Counted from the stretch's first letter, positions 42,802 to 53,046 are shown. The stretch is 64,000 bases of DNA from JALOLV01 sp046295175 (GCA_046295175.1 JBKBNY010000012.1:109163-173162); one strand, 5' to 3'. Program-made: numbers and translations. Notes: a model not told the origin generated them from the letters alone.

Positions 42802-45693
42802 CTATCTGAAATTTTTGATGTTGTAAGTAAATGTAAACATAAAATACCTCGTAAGTACCAAAGACCTAACATCTTCAATATAGGTTTCGGTAATATTTCT
42901 TGTAATACTGTTATTCTGTCCAAAAATATCAAAAATAGTTATCTTTAACTCTCCTCTTTGTTTTGCAAACAATTTTTGTCCAAAACTGACATTACCCAAA
43001 GTGAAATTTTGATTAAAACCGTTTGATAAACCAGTGTAGAGGTACTGATTTATTGCTGTATTAAAGACAAATCCTTTTTTGCTTTGGTAATTGAAGTTGA
43101 AATTAACGGTATGAAAATAAAAATTATTATTGAGGTTTGAAAATGCCGCTTCGTTCTTCACAATATTGTAATTTGCCATGTAAGTTGCAGTAAAATCAAT
43201 GTTTTCGTTGATATTACTACTCAATGTTAATCCTCCGCTTAAAACATAATTGTTTGAATTATTACGTAAATTATTAATTAATCCTGGAGTTTTGACATAT
43301 CTCAAGCCTCCATTAAAGTTAAGATTACTTTTAATGAATGTTACAGGAAGTCCCAAAGATAAAAATGAACTAATGTTGTAATTACCGTCTAAGTTGACTG
43401 GTTTGCTCAATTGTCCGCCTCGTCTGAGCAAAATTCCATTAATCAAGGTATCTTTACTTGCAATGAAAGTGGCATTTGTGATGTTATCATTTGTCAAATT
43501 TGCATTTACAAAAGCAAAAAAAGTAATAGCTTTTTCGAGATTTGTAGTGTTAAATCTTAGGTTTAAACTATGAGAATACTCTTGTTTCAAATTTGGATTA
43601 CCCGTTCTGAAAAACAACTGATTTGAGTTATCAACGACACTTTGTAATTGTGTAATGGTAGGTGCATTTGTTTGAGTGCGATAAAATAACCTAATATTAC
43701 TGGCCTTGTTAAATTGATATCTGATATTGGCATTTGGCAATAAATTATTGAATGCTACATCTGTCTTAAACATTCTTGGATAAAGCTGATTTCCAACCAA
43801 TTGTGCATTTTGGAAATTGAAACCTAATCCATAAGAAAGTTTTGGCTGGTTTGGCATTTGTGGCAACTGCTGATTGTTACGGTTTTGATTTGGCATATTT
43901 CCCTGCCCACCAAATCCTCCTCCTCCAAAATTCCCACGACCACCCATTCCACCACCGAAATCATTTCCGCCCAAACCACCAACTCTAAAACTAACTCCGA
44001 TTCTATTATTTAGGTATTGATTTTCAAACTGGTTTGTCAAATTGGTATCCAATAATGAGTAACGGTTTTCAGATTGTGAGAAATTCAAGGTTTTTTTGTC
44101 GGTATTGCTGTTTGTTACACCCAATTGGTAACTCATTTCGAGCTGTCCTTTTTTCTTAATTTGTTCCGTATAGCTTATTCTTACCCCATAGGCATCAGAT
44201 TTTGTATCGTTATCAACAGCTTGATTGATGTTAACTAAATTTGCAGGAGAAAAATACTTATTGATTGATTTCAAAGTATCATTTCGATTATTTGTGTTGT
44301 TATTTACATTAAAGTTTATCGAAATCGTACGACCTGCTTTGGCAAATTTATGCCTAAACATTAAATCACCTCCGAGTCTAAAACCATCACTTTTTCTTAG
44401 ATTATTTGTATTGATTTCATTGATTGGGTTTTCTCCGAATGAAGTTTCCCCGTTTACAATACTTGATGAACTGTTTCCTTGAAAGCTGATTCTTGGAGTA
44501 AATAATATTGAGTTATTTTTATCGATTGTATAATCAAATCTTAAATTGATTCGATTGTTATAGTTCTGATTATCAGTAGTTTTGATTTCGTCATAGAGTT
44601 GATTCAATGTTCTACCTGCTGTAATAACCCTACTTATATTAGTCAGATTTTCATTTCCTGTTTGGTTAAAGAAATAACTACCAGTAAACTTTATTTTCTT
44701 TCCCCAATTATCTGAATAGTTTATTCCGATAGCATTTGTACCAGTAATGCCATTTTGTTGATTGGTTAAGAAATCACCAGAATTTCCACCACCGCCTCCG
44801 CCACCACCACGGTTTCCGCCGGTATTTGAACCTAAAACACCCAATAAATCTTCTGATGCAAAATTTTGTTGGTTGATATTGTTCGACATTCCGATTATTG
44901 AAAATCTTTGGTCTTTTTTAAAGTAATTTACATTTCCGCCTGCCGAATATCTATCATCAGTTCCGTAACCTCCATAGACCTTACCAAATTGTCCATTAGA
45001 TTTGCCACTTTTTGTTGTGATATTGATTGTTTTATCAGTATTTCCATCGTTAAAACCCGTAAATTGTGCTTGTTCAGACATTCGGTCAAAAACTTGTACT
45101 TTATCAATAATTTCAGCGGGAAGATTTTTTAATGCCATCATTGCGTCGTCACCAAAAAATTCACGACCATCGAGCATTACTTTTTTTACTGCTTCGCCTT
45201 GAGCCTTAACTTGACCATTTTCGATAGTGACACCCGGCATTTTTTTGATTAAATCCTCGGCCGAAGCATCTTGATTTACTTTGTATGCCCCGGCATTGTA
45301 AGATAAGGTGTCACCTTTTTGTTCTACCCGAACTTGTTTTCCAGCTACCGTTACTTCGTTTAGTACTTGTGTACTGGTTGACATTTCAATTGTACCTAAA
45401 TCAACCGATTTATCAATGCGAATTTGTTTGGTGTAATCTTGATATCCAATGTAACTGAGAGTCAAGCTATAAGTGCCTTTTTCAGAAATGACGATTTTGA
45501 AAACCCCGCTTGTATCGGTCAATGAACCAATTTTTTTATTTGTAGAATTTTGTAAGATTATAGAAGCCCCAACGCCAATTAATGGCGAATTATCGGCTTT
45601 ATCAACTACTTTTGCTTTGATTTCAATTATTTGAGCAAAAGTACATTGAAGAGCAAGTAAAGTAATGAGTAGAGTAAATAAATTTGATTTCAT
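42802..45693 (-). CDS. TonB-dependent receptor-like outer-membrane barrel with carboxypeptidase-regulatory domain
   Basis: A 963-residue outer-membrane protein. Signal peptide MKSNLFTLLITLLALQCTFAQ; carboxypeptidase-regulatory-like domain (about 22-110, DKADNSPLIGVGASIILQ, GSLTDTSGVFKIVIS); plug domain (about 115-215, AEDLIKKMPGVTIENGQV, VKKVMLDGREFFGDDAMMALKNLPAEIIDKVQV); then a large beta-barrel. It belongs to the outer-membrane beta-barrel family without a SusD partner. Two Gly/Asn-rich low-complexity insertions (around residues 290-315 and 610-650) lie in predicted loops. The substrate is unknown; no siderophore or glycan genes adjoin it. Confidence 0.9.
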   Translation of the reverse strand: MKSNLFTLLITLLALQCTFAQIIEIKAKVVDKADNSPLIGVGASIILQNSTNKKIGSLTDTSGVFKIVISEKGTYSLTLSYIGYQDYTKQIRIDKSVDLGTIEMSTSTQVLNEVTVAGKQVRVEQKGDTLSYNAGAYKVNQDASAEDLIKKMPGVTIENGQVKAQGEAVKKVMLDGREFFGDDAMMALKNLPAEIIDKVQVFDRMSEQAQFTGFNDGNTDKTINITTKSGKSNGQFGKVYGGYGTDDRYSAGGNVNYFKKDQRFSIIGMSNNINQQNFASEDLLGVLGSNTGGNRGGGGGGGGNSGDFLTNQQNGITGTNAIGINYSDNWGKKIKFTGSYFFNQTGNENLTNISRVITAGRTLNQLYDEIKTTDNQNYNNRINLRFDYTIDKNNSILFTPRISFQGNSSSSIVNGETSFGENPINEINTNNLRKSDGFRLGGDLMFRHKFAKAGRTISINFNVNNNTNNRNDTLKSINKYFSPANLVNINQAVDNDTKSDAYGVRISYTEQIKKKGQLEMSYQLGVTNSNTDKKTLNFSQSENRYSLLDTNLTNQFENQYLNNRIGVSFRVGGLGGNDFGGGMGGRGNFGGGGFGGQGNMPNQNRNNQQLPQMPNQPKLSYGLGFNFQNAQLVGNQLYPRMFKTDVAFNNLLPNANIRYQFNKASNIRLFYRTQTNAPTITQLQSVVDNSNQLFFRTGNPNLKQEYSHSLNLRFNTTNLEKAITFFAFVNANLTNDNITNATFIASKDTLINGILLRRGGQLSKPVNLDGNYNISSFLSLGLPVTFIKSNLNFNGGLRYVKTPGLINNLRNNSNNYVLSGGLTLSSNINENIDFTATYMANYNIVKNEAAFSNLNNNFYFHTVNFNFNYQSKKGFVFNTAINQYLYTGLSNGFNQNFTLGNVSFGQKLFAKQRGELKITIFDIFGQNNSITRNITETYIEDVRSLVLTRYFMFTFTYNIKNFR

Positions 45694-45820
45694 TTTCAGT
45701 TTTTCGTGTATGACAATCTAATTTAGATTTAGTTTATTCAAAAACTGAATTGAATCGACCAATTGTTCTTATTTGAAGACACTTACACAGTAATAAAGAG
45801 CCATCTTTTTAATGAATTGT

Positions 45821-46801
45821 TTACAATCTGACAACAACTCTACCGATTTGTCCACCTTTAAGAATCTTTTTTATTTCTTTTGGCAACCCCTGCAAAGTAA
45901 CTGTTTTGATTACCGAATTCAATTGTTCAGGTTTCCATTTTTTTGCAAGATTCTTCCACATTTTTTTCCTCCATTCAATATCACATTCAGCCGAATCAAT
46001 CCCAAACATAGAGACTCCTCTCAATATGAATGGAAAAACAGATGTTGGTAATTCGGGAGAATTTACTAAACCACAAACTGAGACTACTCCTCCGTAATTC
46101 ATTGATTTTAAGATAGTTGCCAGCAAATTTCCACCAACAGTATCTACTGCACCTGCAAATTGTCCTTTTAGTAGCGGTCGGTTCGATTTATCGTCAATTT
46201 CATTTCTTCCAATTACTTCTTTAGCTCCGATTTTCATAAGAAAGTCTTTGGCTTCGGGTTTACCAGTAACTGCTACAACTTCAAAGCCTATTTTTGATAA
46301 AATCATAACTGCCATAATTCCGACTCCTCCGGTCGAACCTGTAACTATAATTTTACCTTTTTGGGGAGTAATTCCATTTGAGATAATTTTATCAATGCAA
46401 AGTGCAGCTGTCAATCCGCCTGTTCCAAACATCATACTTTCTTTTAGCTTTAAACCTTTTGGAAGTTTTATAACCCATTTTGTTGGTACACGAATGTATT
46501 CTCCAAATCCTCCAGAGGTATTCATTCCAAGGTCAAACCCAGTTACAATCACTTTATCACCTTTGGTAAAATCTTCATTTTCAGCATTTTCAACAATTCC
46601 AGCGGCATCAATTCCGGGAGTATGAGGGTATTTTTTTGTAACACCTCTGTTTCCGGTCGATGACAAAGCATCTTTGTAATTCAATGATGAGTACTTTACC
46701 CTAATCAAGACTTCTCCAGCAGGAAGTTCATCAATACTTCTTTCGATTATCTGTTGAGAAAATGTGTTATCATCATTTTCATTTATCCAAAGTGCTTTCA
46801 T
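45821..46801 (-). CDS. YhdH/YhfP-family quinone oxidoreductase (acrylyl-CoA reductase-like)
   Basis: A 326-residue zinc-independent medium-chain dehydrogenase. GroES-like N-terminal domain with SSLNYKDALSSTGN and KYPHTPGIDAAGIV, then a Rossmann domain with VTGSTGGVGIMAVMIL binding NADPH, and the family-specific NYGGVVSVCGLVNSPELPTSVFPFILRGV. E. coli YhdH (AcuI) reduces acrylyl-CoA. It lies 14 bases after the methyltransferase gene on the minus strand, so the two are likely co-transcribed. Confidence 0.94.
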   Translation of the reverse strand: MKALWINENDDNTFSQQIIERSIDELPAGEVLIRVKYSSLNYKDALSSTGNRGVTKKYPHTPGIDAAGIVENAENEDFTKGDKVIVTGFDLGMNTSGGFGEYIRVPTKWVIKLPKGLKLKESMMFGTGGLTAALCIDKIISNGITPQKGKIIVTGSTGGVGIMAVMILSKIGFEVVAVTGKPEAKDFLMKIGAKEVIGRNEIDDKSNRPLLKGQFAGAVDTVGGNLLATILKSMNYGGVVSVCGLVNSPELPTSVFPFILRGVSMFGIDSAECDIEWRKKMWKNLAKKWKPEQLNSVIKTVTLQGLPKEIKKILKGGQIGRVVVRL

Positions 46802-46815
46802 ATCATATTAAGCAT

Positions 46816-47544
46816 TTATCTTCTTAAATTGTCTAAAACTATGGCAGTTGCGATTCCTGCATTGAGCGATTCGGCATTTCCAAACCTCGGAATTGTGATT
46901 TTGTGAGTAACTTTCTTTTCGATTTCGGGTCGAATTCCATTTGATTCGTTTCCGATAATAATAAATCCACTTTTTGGAAAGTTTGTTTTATGAATATTCT
47001 CCCCACTGATGAAAGTTCCATAAATGGGTAAATTATTGTTACGGATAAAATATTTTTCTAAATCTCCGTACCAAATTTTTATTCTTGTGAACGAACCCAT
47101 CGTTGAGGCGATTACTTTTGGGTTATAAAAATCGACTGTATTTTCTGAACAAATAATTTTAGTGATTCCGTACCAATCAGCAATACGTATGATTGTCCCA
47201 AGATTCCCTGGGTCTCGGATGTCATCCAATACTAAAACATATTCGTTGTCGTTACAAACTATAGACTGATTTGGTTTCATTTTGACAATAGCCAATGCCG
47301 AATCATTACTTTGTAAAGTACCAGTTTTCTCGATTTCGGCTTGAGTTGCTATTTCAATATGAGTATTTTTTGAATCAATCTGTTCGGCAAATTTTTCGGT
47401 TACGTAGATTTTCTCAATCTGGAAGTCGGAATTTAGTAATTCGAGAACACTTTTTGCCCCCTCAACCAAAAAAGACTGAGATTCTTGACGATATTTTTTA
47501 ATTTGTAAGGATTGAATGTATTTTTGCTGTTGTTTACTTATCAT
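46816..47544 (-). CDS. SpoU-type (TrmH family) RNA 2'-O-methyltransferase
   Basis: A 242-residue SPOUT-fold enzyme. The N-terminal substrate-binding domain (about 1-95, KYIQSLQIKKYRQESQSFLVEGAKSVLELL) is followed by a trefoil-knot methyltransferase domain (about 105-240) with motif 1 LDDIRDPGNLGTIIRIADW, motif 2 IIIGNESNGI and motif 3 IPRFGNAESLNAGIATAIVL. It methylates ribose in rRNA or tRNA with S-adenosylmethionine; which nucleotide is not clear (RlmB-like). It is divergent from the BamA/TamA-like gene. Confidence 0.95.
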   Translation of the reverse strand: MISKQQQKYIQSLQIKKYRQESQSFLVEGAKSVLELLNSDFQIEKIYVTEKFAEQIDSKNTHIEIATQAEIEKTGTLQSNDSALAIVKMKPNQSIVCNDNEYVLVLDDIRDPGNLGTIIRIADWYGITKIICSENTVDFYNPKVIASTMGSFTRIKIWYGDLEKYFIRNNNLPIYGTFISGENIHKTNFPKSGFIIIGNESNGIRPEIEKKVTHKITIPRFGNAESLNAGIATAIVLDNLRR

Positions 47545-47612
47545 TTTTGTAAATTTTCATAAATATTACTGATAATCAAATCGTCTATTTGCGGTTTGTT
47601 TATGTATTTAGT

Positions 47613-50144
47613 ATGCTGTCAACAAAACTTAGCAAATACTTTTCTTACTTTACTGCAATCATATTGATTTCTTCGTGTACTCCCAAAGTACAATTAGAAA
47701 AAGATGAGTATTTGCTACGCAATTTGGCTTTCAAAGGTAATAAACAAATTTCAACCGAAGAACTCGAAACGCTGATTCCTCCCAATCAAAAACCTAATCG
47801 CAGATTTCTTGACCTTGATTTTATGCCTGCACAACGCCTCTCGTTTTACATGGTTGGTAAAAAATTATACAATGAAAGTAAGGTTTCGGCTCGGTTTGAG
47901 GAGTTGAATCGACAATTACAATCGCTTCCGCAAGATTATTCTGATAAAAAAAACGAAAGAATTCGTCAAAAAATTCGCAAAAAATTAGAACGTACACAAG
48001 AAACTTTTGATAAAAAAATCGCATGGTTCTGGCGTTTTGTTGGCGAAGAGCCTTCTATCATTGACATCAATAAAATAGAAAAAACAAAAAAAGATTTAGA
48101 ACTTTTTGTACTTCGTAAAGGCTACTATGACCGAAAAATCTCATACTCAATTGATACCACAAAGCGTGGTTTTATGAAACTGACTTATCAAATTGATGAA
48201 AACAAGCCTTACATGATTAATCGAGTGGTTTATGATGCCCAAGATGAAAAGATTGATAGCTTGTTCAAATCAGATTTGAAGAATTCGTTTACTAAAGTCA
48301 ATTCAATTGCAGACTGGAATAATATTGAAAACGAAAAACTACGTTTAGAGGCTTTGTTAAAAAACAACGGCTACTACAACTTTTCGCCTCAATTCTTTGA
48401 TAATCAAATGATTGATACATTCAGAGTTGACAACACCGCTGAGATTAGATTCAAAATAAAATATACTCCTAAACAACCAAAATTCAACCAATACGCTATT
48501 TCCGAAATCCAATTTTTGGCTGCCGAAATAAATTCTAACCAAAGATTGAGTAGCCAAACCGACACAACTTTTTACAATGGCGTCAATTATATTTTTGTTG
48601 ACAAAAAATTTCCAATTAAATTATTGGATAGCCGAGTTGGCTTGAGACCTAATGAGCTTTATTCACTCGAAAAAATAACAAATACCAAAAGGCAACTTTA
48701 CAATCTTAATCAATTTTCGTTTGCTAATTTTCAATATAGACTTCTGCCAGATAACAAATTAAGAGTTGAAATTACAGCTCCAACTTTATTAAAATACAAT
48801 GTTACCGTTGACCCAAACCTCAATTTTGTTAATAGTATTTTTGGAGGTGGCTTAAATGGCTCGCTCAGAATTAGAAATCCATTAAGGAAGCTGGATATAA
48901 TTGAACTTGGAGGACGTTTGGCTTATGAAGGAACCGGAATAAGTAACCTGCGAAGTAGGGAGATAGGTGGAAATGCTTCAATTATTTTTCCTCAATTGAT
49001 TTTATCTTCAAGATTTTCATCAAGGCTAAATAATTTAAATCCCAAAACTCAGCTCGGTTTTGGTCTTAATAATTCAAATACATTATTTTATAATCGTACT
49101 AATCTTAAATTTACTGGCGTTTTTTCGTGGCAAAAATCTCCAGTTGAAACATTTATTATTTCATTAGTAGATGTAAACTTGACTAATACTTCTTATGCCA
49201 ATGACGAAAACGGAATTAGTTTTAGAAAAACGTTAATTGAGCAGCAATTACAAGGAAATAGCCTTAAAGTTTCTTTCGACCCCCAATTCGTTTCAAGTAT
49301 AAGTGGTTCTTATGTATTCAATAATCAAGTTCAAGGCGATAACAAACAAGCGAAATATTTGCGAATCTTTGCCGAATCTGGCGGGACTTTGCTTGGTCTG
49401 TTTAAAGACCCGAGTGTAAATTATGACCGAGTGAAATTCATCGATAAACTATTTCCAGTCAAAAATCAGGTTGTGGGTGGACTTCCGCCCGACACAAGCC
49501 GTGCATATTTTAGGTTTTTGAAGTTTAATGCTGATTACCGTAAATACATACCTATAAACTTTAAAAGTTCGTGGGCTTATCGATTTAACATTGGAGTTGC
49601 AATTCCATACGGGAAAAATAGGTCTATGCCTTACGAGAAGAATTTTTTTGCAGGTGGAAGTGCAAGTGTTAGAGCTTGGGACCCTCGTGGTTTAGGAACT
49701 GGTTCTGCCAAACCTCAAATCTTTGAAAACTTTTCAAATCGTTTACAAACACTACCGCAGCCGGGTGATATTTTGATTGAGGGAAGTGTTGAGTATAGAA
49801 GTAATCTTTTCAAATTACCAATTGGAGTTCTTGAAGGGGCTTTGTTTGTAGATTGGGGAAATGTTTGGAAACTGTATTCAAATAATACAGAATCAGGTGA
49901 AAATTTTGAATTCAATCGTTTTTATAAAGAATTTGCCGTTGGTGCTGGTTTTGGATTACGCTGGGATTTAGACTATTTTCTACTTAGATTTGATTTCCCT
50001 CTAAAAATAATTGACCCTTCACAACCCGTCGGTGAGAGATTTGTACTTGATGATTTCAAGTTTGGTAGATTCCTCGATTCAGAAAAAACTACCTATAATT
50101 TATATCGTATTCCGCTCCGAATTGGTATCGGTTATCCATTTTAA
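47613..50144 (+). CDS. BamA/TamA-family outer-membrane barrel, probable lipoprotein
   Basis: An 843-residue protein. A lipoprotein-like signal ends in LISSC. Several POTRA domains (about 25-420) follow, with YLLRNLAFKGNKQISTEELE and later VGLRPNELYSLEKITNTKRQLYNLNQF. A C-terminal Omp85 barrel (about 430-843) has the RxxxGxxSVRAWDPRGLG-like motif seen as NFFAGGSASVRAWDPRGLG. The gene is the barrel-assembly or translocation factor often called 'surface antigen' in Bacteroidota, with an unusual N-terminal lipid anchor. The ATG at 47613 was preferred over a TTG at 47589. Confidence 0.9.
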   Translation: MLSTKLSKYFSYFTAIILISSCTPKVQLEKDEYLLRNLAFKGNKQISTEELETLIPPNQKPNRRFLDLDFMPAQRLSFYMVGKKLYNESKVSARFEELNRQLQSLPQDYSDKKNERIRQKIRKKLERTQETFDKKIAWFWRFVGEEPSIIDINKIEKTKKDLELFVLRKGYYDRKISYSIDTTKRGFMKLTYQIDENKPYMINRVVYDAQDEKIDSLFKSDLKNSFTKVNSIADWNNIENEKLRLEALLKNNGYYNFSPQFFDNQMIDTFRVDNTAEIRFKIKYTPKQPKFNQYAISEIQFLAAEINSNQRLSSQTDTTFYNGVNYIFVDKKFPIKLLDSRVGLRPNELYSLEKITNTKRQLYNLNQFSFANFQYRLLPDNKLRVEITAPTLLKYNVTVDPNLNFVNSIFGGGLNGSLRIRNPLRKLDIIELGGRLAYEGTGISNLRSREIGGNASIIFPQLILSSRFSSRLNNLNPKTQLGFGLNNSNTLFYNRTNLKFTGVFSWQKSPVETFIISLVDVNLTNTSYANDENGISFRKTLIEQQLQGNSLKVSFDPQFVSSISGSYVFNNQVQGDNKQAKYLRIFAESGGTLLGLFKDPSVNYDRVKFIDKLFPVKNQVVGGLPPDTSRAYFRFLKFNADYRKYIPINFKSSWAYRFNIGVAIPYGKNRSMPYEKNFFAGGSASVRAWDPRGLGTGSAKPQIFENFSNRLQTLPQPGDILIEGSVEYRSNLFKLPIGVLEGALFVDWGNVWKLYSNNTESGENFEFNRFYKEFAVGAGFGLRWDLDYFLLRFDFPLKIIDPSQPVGERFVLDDFKFGRFLDSEKTTYNLYRIPLRIGIGYPF

Positions 50145-50199
50145 ACTTTCTTCCGAAAAATTAAGTTAATTTAACACTGACATTCTGTCATGTTTGTTG

Positions 50200-50207
50200 T
50201 AAATTTG
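50200..50207 (+). promoter_or_regulatory. Possible -7 box of the miaB promoter
   Basis: TAAATTTG matches TAnnTTTG, 56 bases before miaB. A -33 match at the usual distance is weak (ACTG). The nearby TGACAttcTGTCA (50178-50190) is a short inverted repeat that might be an operator. Confidence 0.35.
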
Positions 50208-50263
50208 CAATGTGAATTTACGTTTGACGTAAAATTCTAATAGGCTTTGTATCAAAAATAAAA

Positions 50264-51709
50264 ATGGAAAGAATAACAGACACGCTCAAAATCTTAAATG
50301 AAGAAGATAAGCAAAATCTTGACAATGCAAGAATCTCGGTTGATGAAAGCAACGAAGGAAAACGTAAACTATATATTGAAAGTTACGGTTGTCAGATGAA
50401 TTTTGCTGATAGTGAAATTGTAGCTTCGATTTTGAGAGATAACGGATTTGCCACAACTTCAAAATATGAAGATGCCGAACTCATTTTATTGAATACTTGT
50501 GCAATTCGCGATAATGCCGAGCAAAAAGTACGTAATAGACTACAACACCTAATTCCGATTAAGAAAAAGAATCCATTGGTTAAAATTGGCGTTTTAGGTT
50601 GTATGGCTGAGCGTCTGAAAGCCAAACTTTTAGAAGAAGAGAAAGTAGTTGATATGGTTGTTGGGCCAGATGCCTACCGTGATTTACCAAGATTGGTAGA
50701 AGAAGCCGAGACTGGTCAAAAGGCGGTAAACGTTTTCTTATCACGAGAAGAAACCTATGCTGATATAACTCCAATACGTTTAGATACAAACGGAGTAACT
50801 GCATTTATCTCGATTATGCGTGGCTGTGATAATATGTGTAGTTTTTGTGTAGTTCCGTATACTCGTGGCCGTGAACGCAGTCGAGACCCTCATTCTATCG
50901 TTAAAGAAGCGACTGATTTATTCAATCAAGGTTATCGTGAGGTTACACTTTTGGGTCAAAATGTTGATTCATACAAATGGAGTGCTGAAAACTTAGAAAG
51001 TACTGAATCAGTGAATTTTGCTCAATTGCTCGAAATGGTGGCTTTAGTAAATCCAGATTTGAGAGTTAGATTCTCAACATCACATCCTAAAGATATTACC
51101 GATGAAGTTCTTTATACCATGAAAAAGTATGAGAATATCTGTAAATACATTCACCTTCCGGCACAAAGTGGTAGTACACGTATTTTGGAATTGATGAATC
51201 GTACCTACACCAGAGAATGGTATATCAATAAAATCGACCGAATTCGTGAAATTTTGGGTGAAGAATGTGGAATCTCACAAGACATGATTGCAGGATTTTG
51301 TACTGAAACTGAAGAAGACCACCAAGAGAGCTTGAGTCTGTTGGAGTACGTAAAATATGATTACGGCTATATGTTCGCCTATTCTGAAAGACCAAATACT
51401 CCTGCTGCAAAAAAACTCAAAGATGATATTGCAGAAGATGTCAAAAAACGCCGCCTAAACGAAATAATTGCCTTACAACAAAGACTTTCATTCGAGCGGA
51501 ACAAGTTGGCAGTAGGCAAGGTTCACAAGGTGTTAGTTGAAGGTTTTTCTAAACGTTCAAATGAACATTTACAAGGTCGAAACGACCAAAATAAAGTGAT
51601 TGTTTTTCCAAAAGAGCATTTCAAAAAAGGTGATTATGTAAATGTTTTAGTGACTGATTGTACAGCCGCAACGCTGATTGGGCATTCGGTTACTGAAGAG
51701 TTGGTATAG
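50264..51709 (+). CDS. miaB: tRNA-2-methylthio-N6-dimethylallyladenosine synthase MiaB
   Basis: A 481-residue radical-SAM methylthiotransferase that converts i6A37 to ms2i6A37 in tRNAs reading U-starting codons. The N-terminal UPF0004 domain holds one 4Fe-4S cluster with Cys in SYGCQMNFADS, NTCAIRDNAEQKVRNR and GVLGCMAERL. The radical-SAM cluster is CDNMCSFC, and the C-terminal TRAM domain has VLVEGFSKRSNEHLQGRNDQN. The length is slightly above the usual 440-475 residues, with about 20 extra at the N-terminus. Followed after 17 bases by the sigma-54 activator. Confidence 0.97.
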   Translation: MERITDTLKILNEEDKQNLDNARISVDESNEGKRKLYIESYGCQMNFADSEIVASILRDNGFATTSKYEDAELILLNTCAIRDNAEQKVRNRLQHLIPIKKKNPLVKIGVLGCMAERLKAKLLEEEKVVDMVVGPDAYRDLPRLVEEAETGQKAVNVFLSREETYADITPIRLDTNGVTAFISIMRGCDNMCSFCVVPYTRGRERSRDPHSIVKEATDLFNQGYREVTLLGQNVDSYKWSAENLESTESVNFAQLLEMVALVNPDLRVRFSTSHPKDITDEVLYTMKKYENICKYIHLPAQSGSTRILELMNRTYTREWYINKIDRIREILGEECGISQDMIAGFCTETEEDHQESLSLLEYVKYDYGYMFAYSERPNTPAAKKLKDDIAEDVKKRRLNEIIALQQRLSFERNKLAVGKVHKVLVEGFSKRSNEHLQGRNDQNKVIVFPKEHFKKGDYVNVLVTDCTAATLIGHSVTEELV

Positions 51710-51726
51710 TTTTTTGAATTAGGTGT

Positions 51727-53046
51727 ATGACAAATACAGAAGAAATACAAAGTGTTAAAAATCGGTTTGGAGTAATCGGAAACGCTGCATCGTTGAACTT
51801 AGCTTTGAGCGTTGCCATTCAGGTTGCCCCAACCGACTTAACTGTTTTGATAACTGGTGAAAGTGGGAGTGGAAAAGAGTCTTTCTCAAAGATTATTCAT
51901 GCACTAAGTTCAAGAAAGCATGGCCCATTTATTGCAATTAACTGTGGTGCGATTCCTGAGGGAACCATTGATTCTGAGCTTTTTGGACATATCAAAGGAG
52001 CATTTACTGGTGCCATTGATGACCGCAAAGGCTATTTTGAGACTACAAATGGTGGCACAATCTTCCTGGATGAAATAGCCGAAATGCCCATTGGTACTCA
52101 GGCACGTTTACTTCGTGTTCTTGAAAATGGCGAATTCATTCCAGTTGGTTCATCAAAAGTTAAGAAAACAGATGTTAGGGTAGTAGCAGCGACCAATGTC
52201 AATTTGATGGCAGCGGTTGATAATGGTAAATTTCGTGAAGATTTATATTATCGCCTCAATACAGTGCCATTGACAGTTCCTCCGCTGCGAGAACGTGGTT
52301 ACGACATTGATTTACTATTTAGAAAATTTAGCTACGATTTTGCCGAAAAAAATAGAATTCGTCCGGTTGAATTAACCGAAAGTGCCAGTCAGTTATTGAT
52401 GAATTTTAGATTTCCAGGAAATATTCGTCAGCTTAAAAATATCGCCGAGCAAATCACAATTCTCGAAACGGATAGACTTATCAATGCCGAGAAGTTGGCA
52501 AAATACCTACCCAAAGAGCATACAAGTGGCTTGCCTGCTTTATTGAAGAACTTTGCGGGGAATTCATCTGAGAATTTTAACGAAAGAGATATTCTTTACA
52601 AAGTCTTGTTCGATATGCGTAAAGATGTTACCGAACTCAAAAAACTGGTTTTGGCGATGCTACAAGGTGGTCAAATTGGTTCGGATGTCTTGCAGCAGCA
52701 CAAAGAATTGTTTAATGGAATTCACCAAGAAGAAGGTGTAATTTTGGCTCCCACGAGTCAAATACTTCCAAATGTTCAGCCAACTTTTCAGCATTTTCAG
52801 TCGCCAATTGAACATTTTGATGATTTAGGTTATGCAAAGATTGATAATTTAAATCGGGTAGATATAGAAGATGTAAGCCACGAAACTGAAGACGAGATTT
52901 ATTCTCTCGAAAAGAAAGAGAAAGAGATGATTATTAAGGCATTGCGTAAAAACAACTTTAAACGTAAATACGCTGCACAAGATTTGGGGATTTCTGAAAG
53001 AACTTTGTATCGTAAAATAAAACAATATGACATCGAAGACGAATAA
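51727..53046 (+). CDS. Sigma-54-dependent transcriptional activator (no receiver domain)
   Basis: A 439-residue AAA+ activator. The AAA domain (about 15-255) has Walker A GESGSGKE, the GAFTGA loop (HIKGAFTGAID) that contacts sigma-54, Walker B GTIFLDEIAEMP, and the arginine-finger region FREDLYYRLNTVPL. A linker follows (about 260-390), then a C-terminal Fis-type HTH (KYAAQDLGISERTLYRKIKQY). It has no N-terminal receiver or PAS domain, so its signal input is unknown. It begins 17 bases after miaB and overlaps or abuts lptE, in a miaB-activator-lptE-TPR-secG arrangement. Confidence 0.95.
   Translation: MTNTEEIQSVKNRFGVIGNAASLNLALSVAIQVAPTDLTVLITGESGSGKESFSKIIHALSSRKHGPFIAINCGAIPEGTIDSELFGHIKGAFTGAIDDRKGYFETTNGGTIFLDEIAEMPIGTQARLLRVLENGEFIPVGSSKVKKTDVRVVAATNVNLMAAVDNGKFREDLYYRLNTVPLTVPPLRERGYDIDLLFRKFSYDFAEKNRIRPVELTESASQLLMNFRFPGNIRQLKNIAEQITILETDRLINAEKLAKYLPKEHTSGLPALLKNFAGNSSENFNERDILYKVLFDMRKDVTELKKLVLAMLQGGQIGSDVLQQHKELFNGIHQEEGVILAPTSQILPNVQPTFQHFQSPIEHFDDLGYAKIDNLNRVDIEDVSHETEDEIYSLEKKEKEMIIKALRKNNFKRKYAAQDLGISERTLYRKIKQYDIEDE

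Noticed and set aside
44790..44825. Possible CRISPR-like or tandem DNA repeat (CCACC-rich)
   Set aside because: It is the complement of Gly codons in a low-complexity loop of the TonB-receptor-like protein; there are no spacers.
44225..45202. Several open frames of 66-85 codons on the plus strand inside the TonB-receptor-like gene
   Set aside because: All are antisense to the receptor; their hydrophobic composition is what complementary strands of beta-barrel genes usually give.
46248..46625. 125-codon open frame opposite the YhdH-like gene
   Set aside because: It lies entirely antisense to a well-conserved oxidoreductase, its product is Pro/Ile-rich without domain character, and no promoter or terminator fits it.
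50178..50212. Sigma-54 promoter before miaB
   Set aside because: A TTTGCA-like -12 is present, but no GG lies 10 bases before it, so the -24 element is missing.
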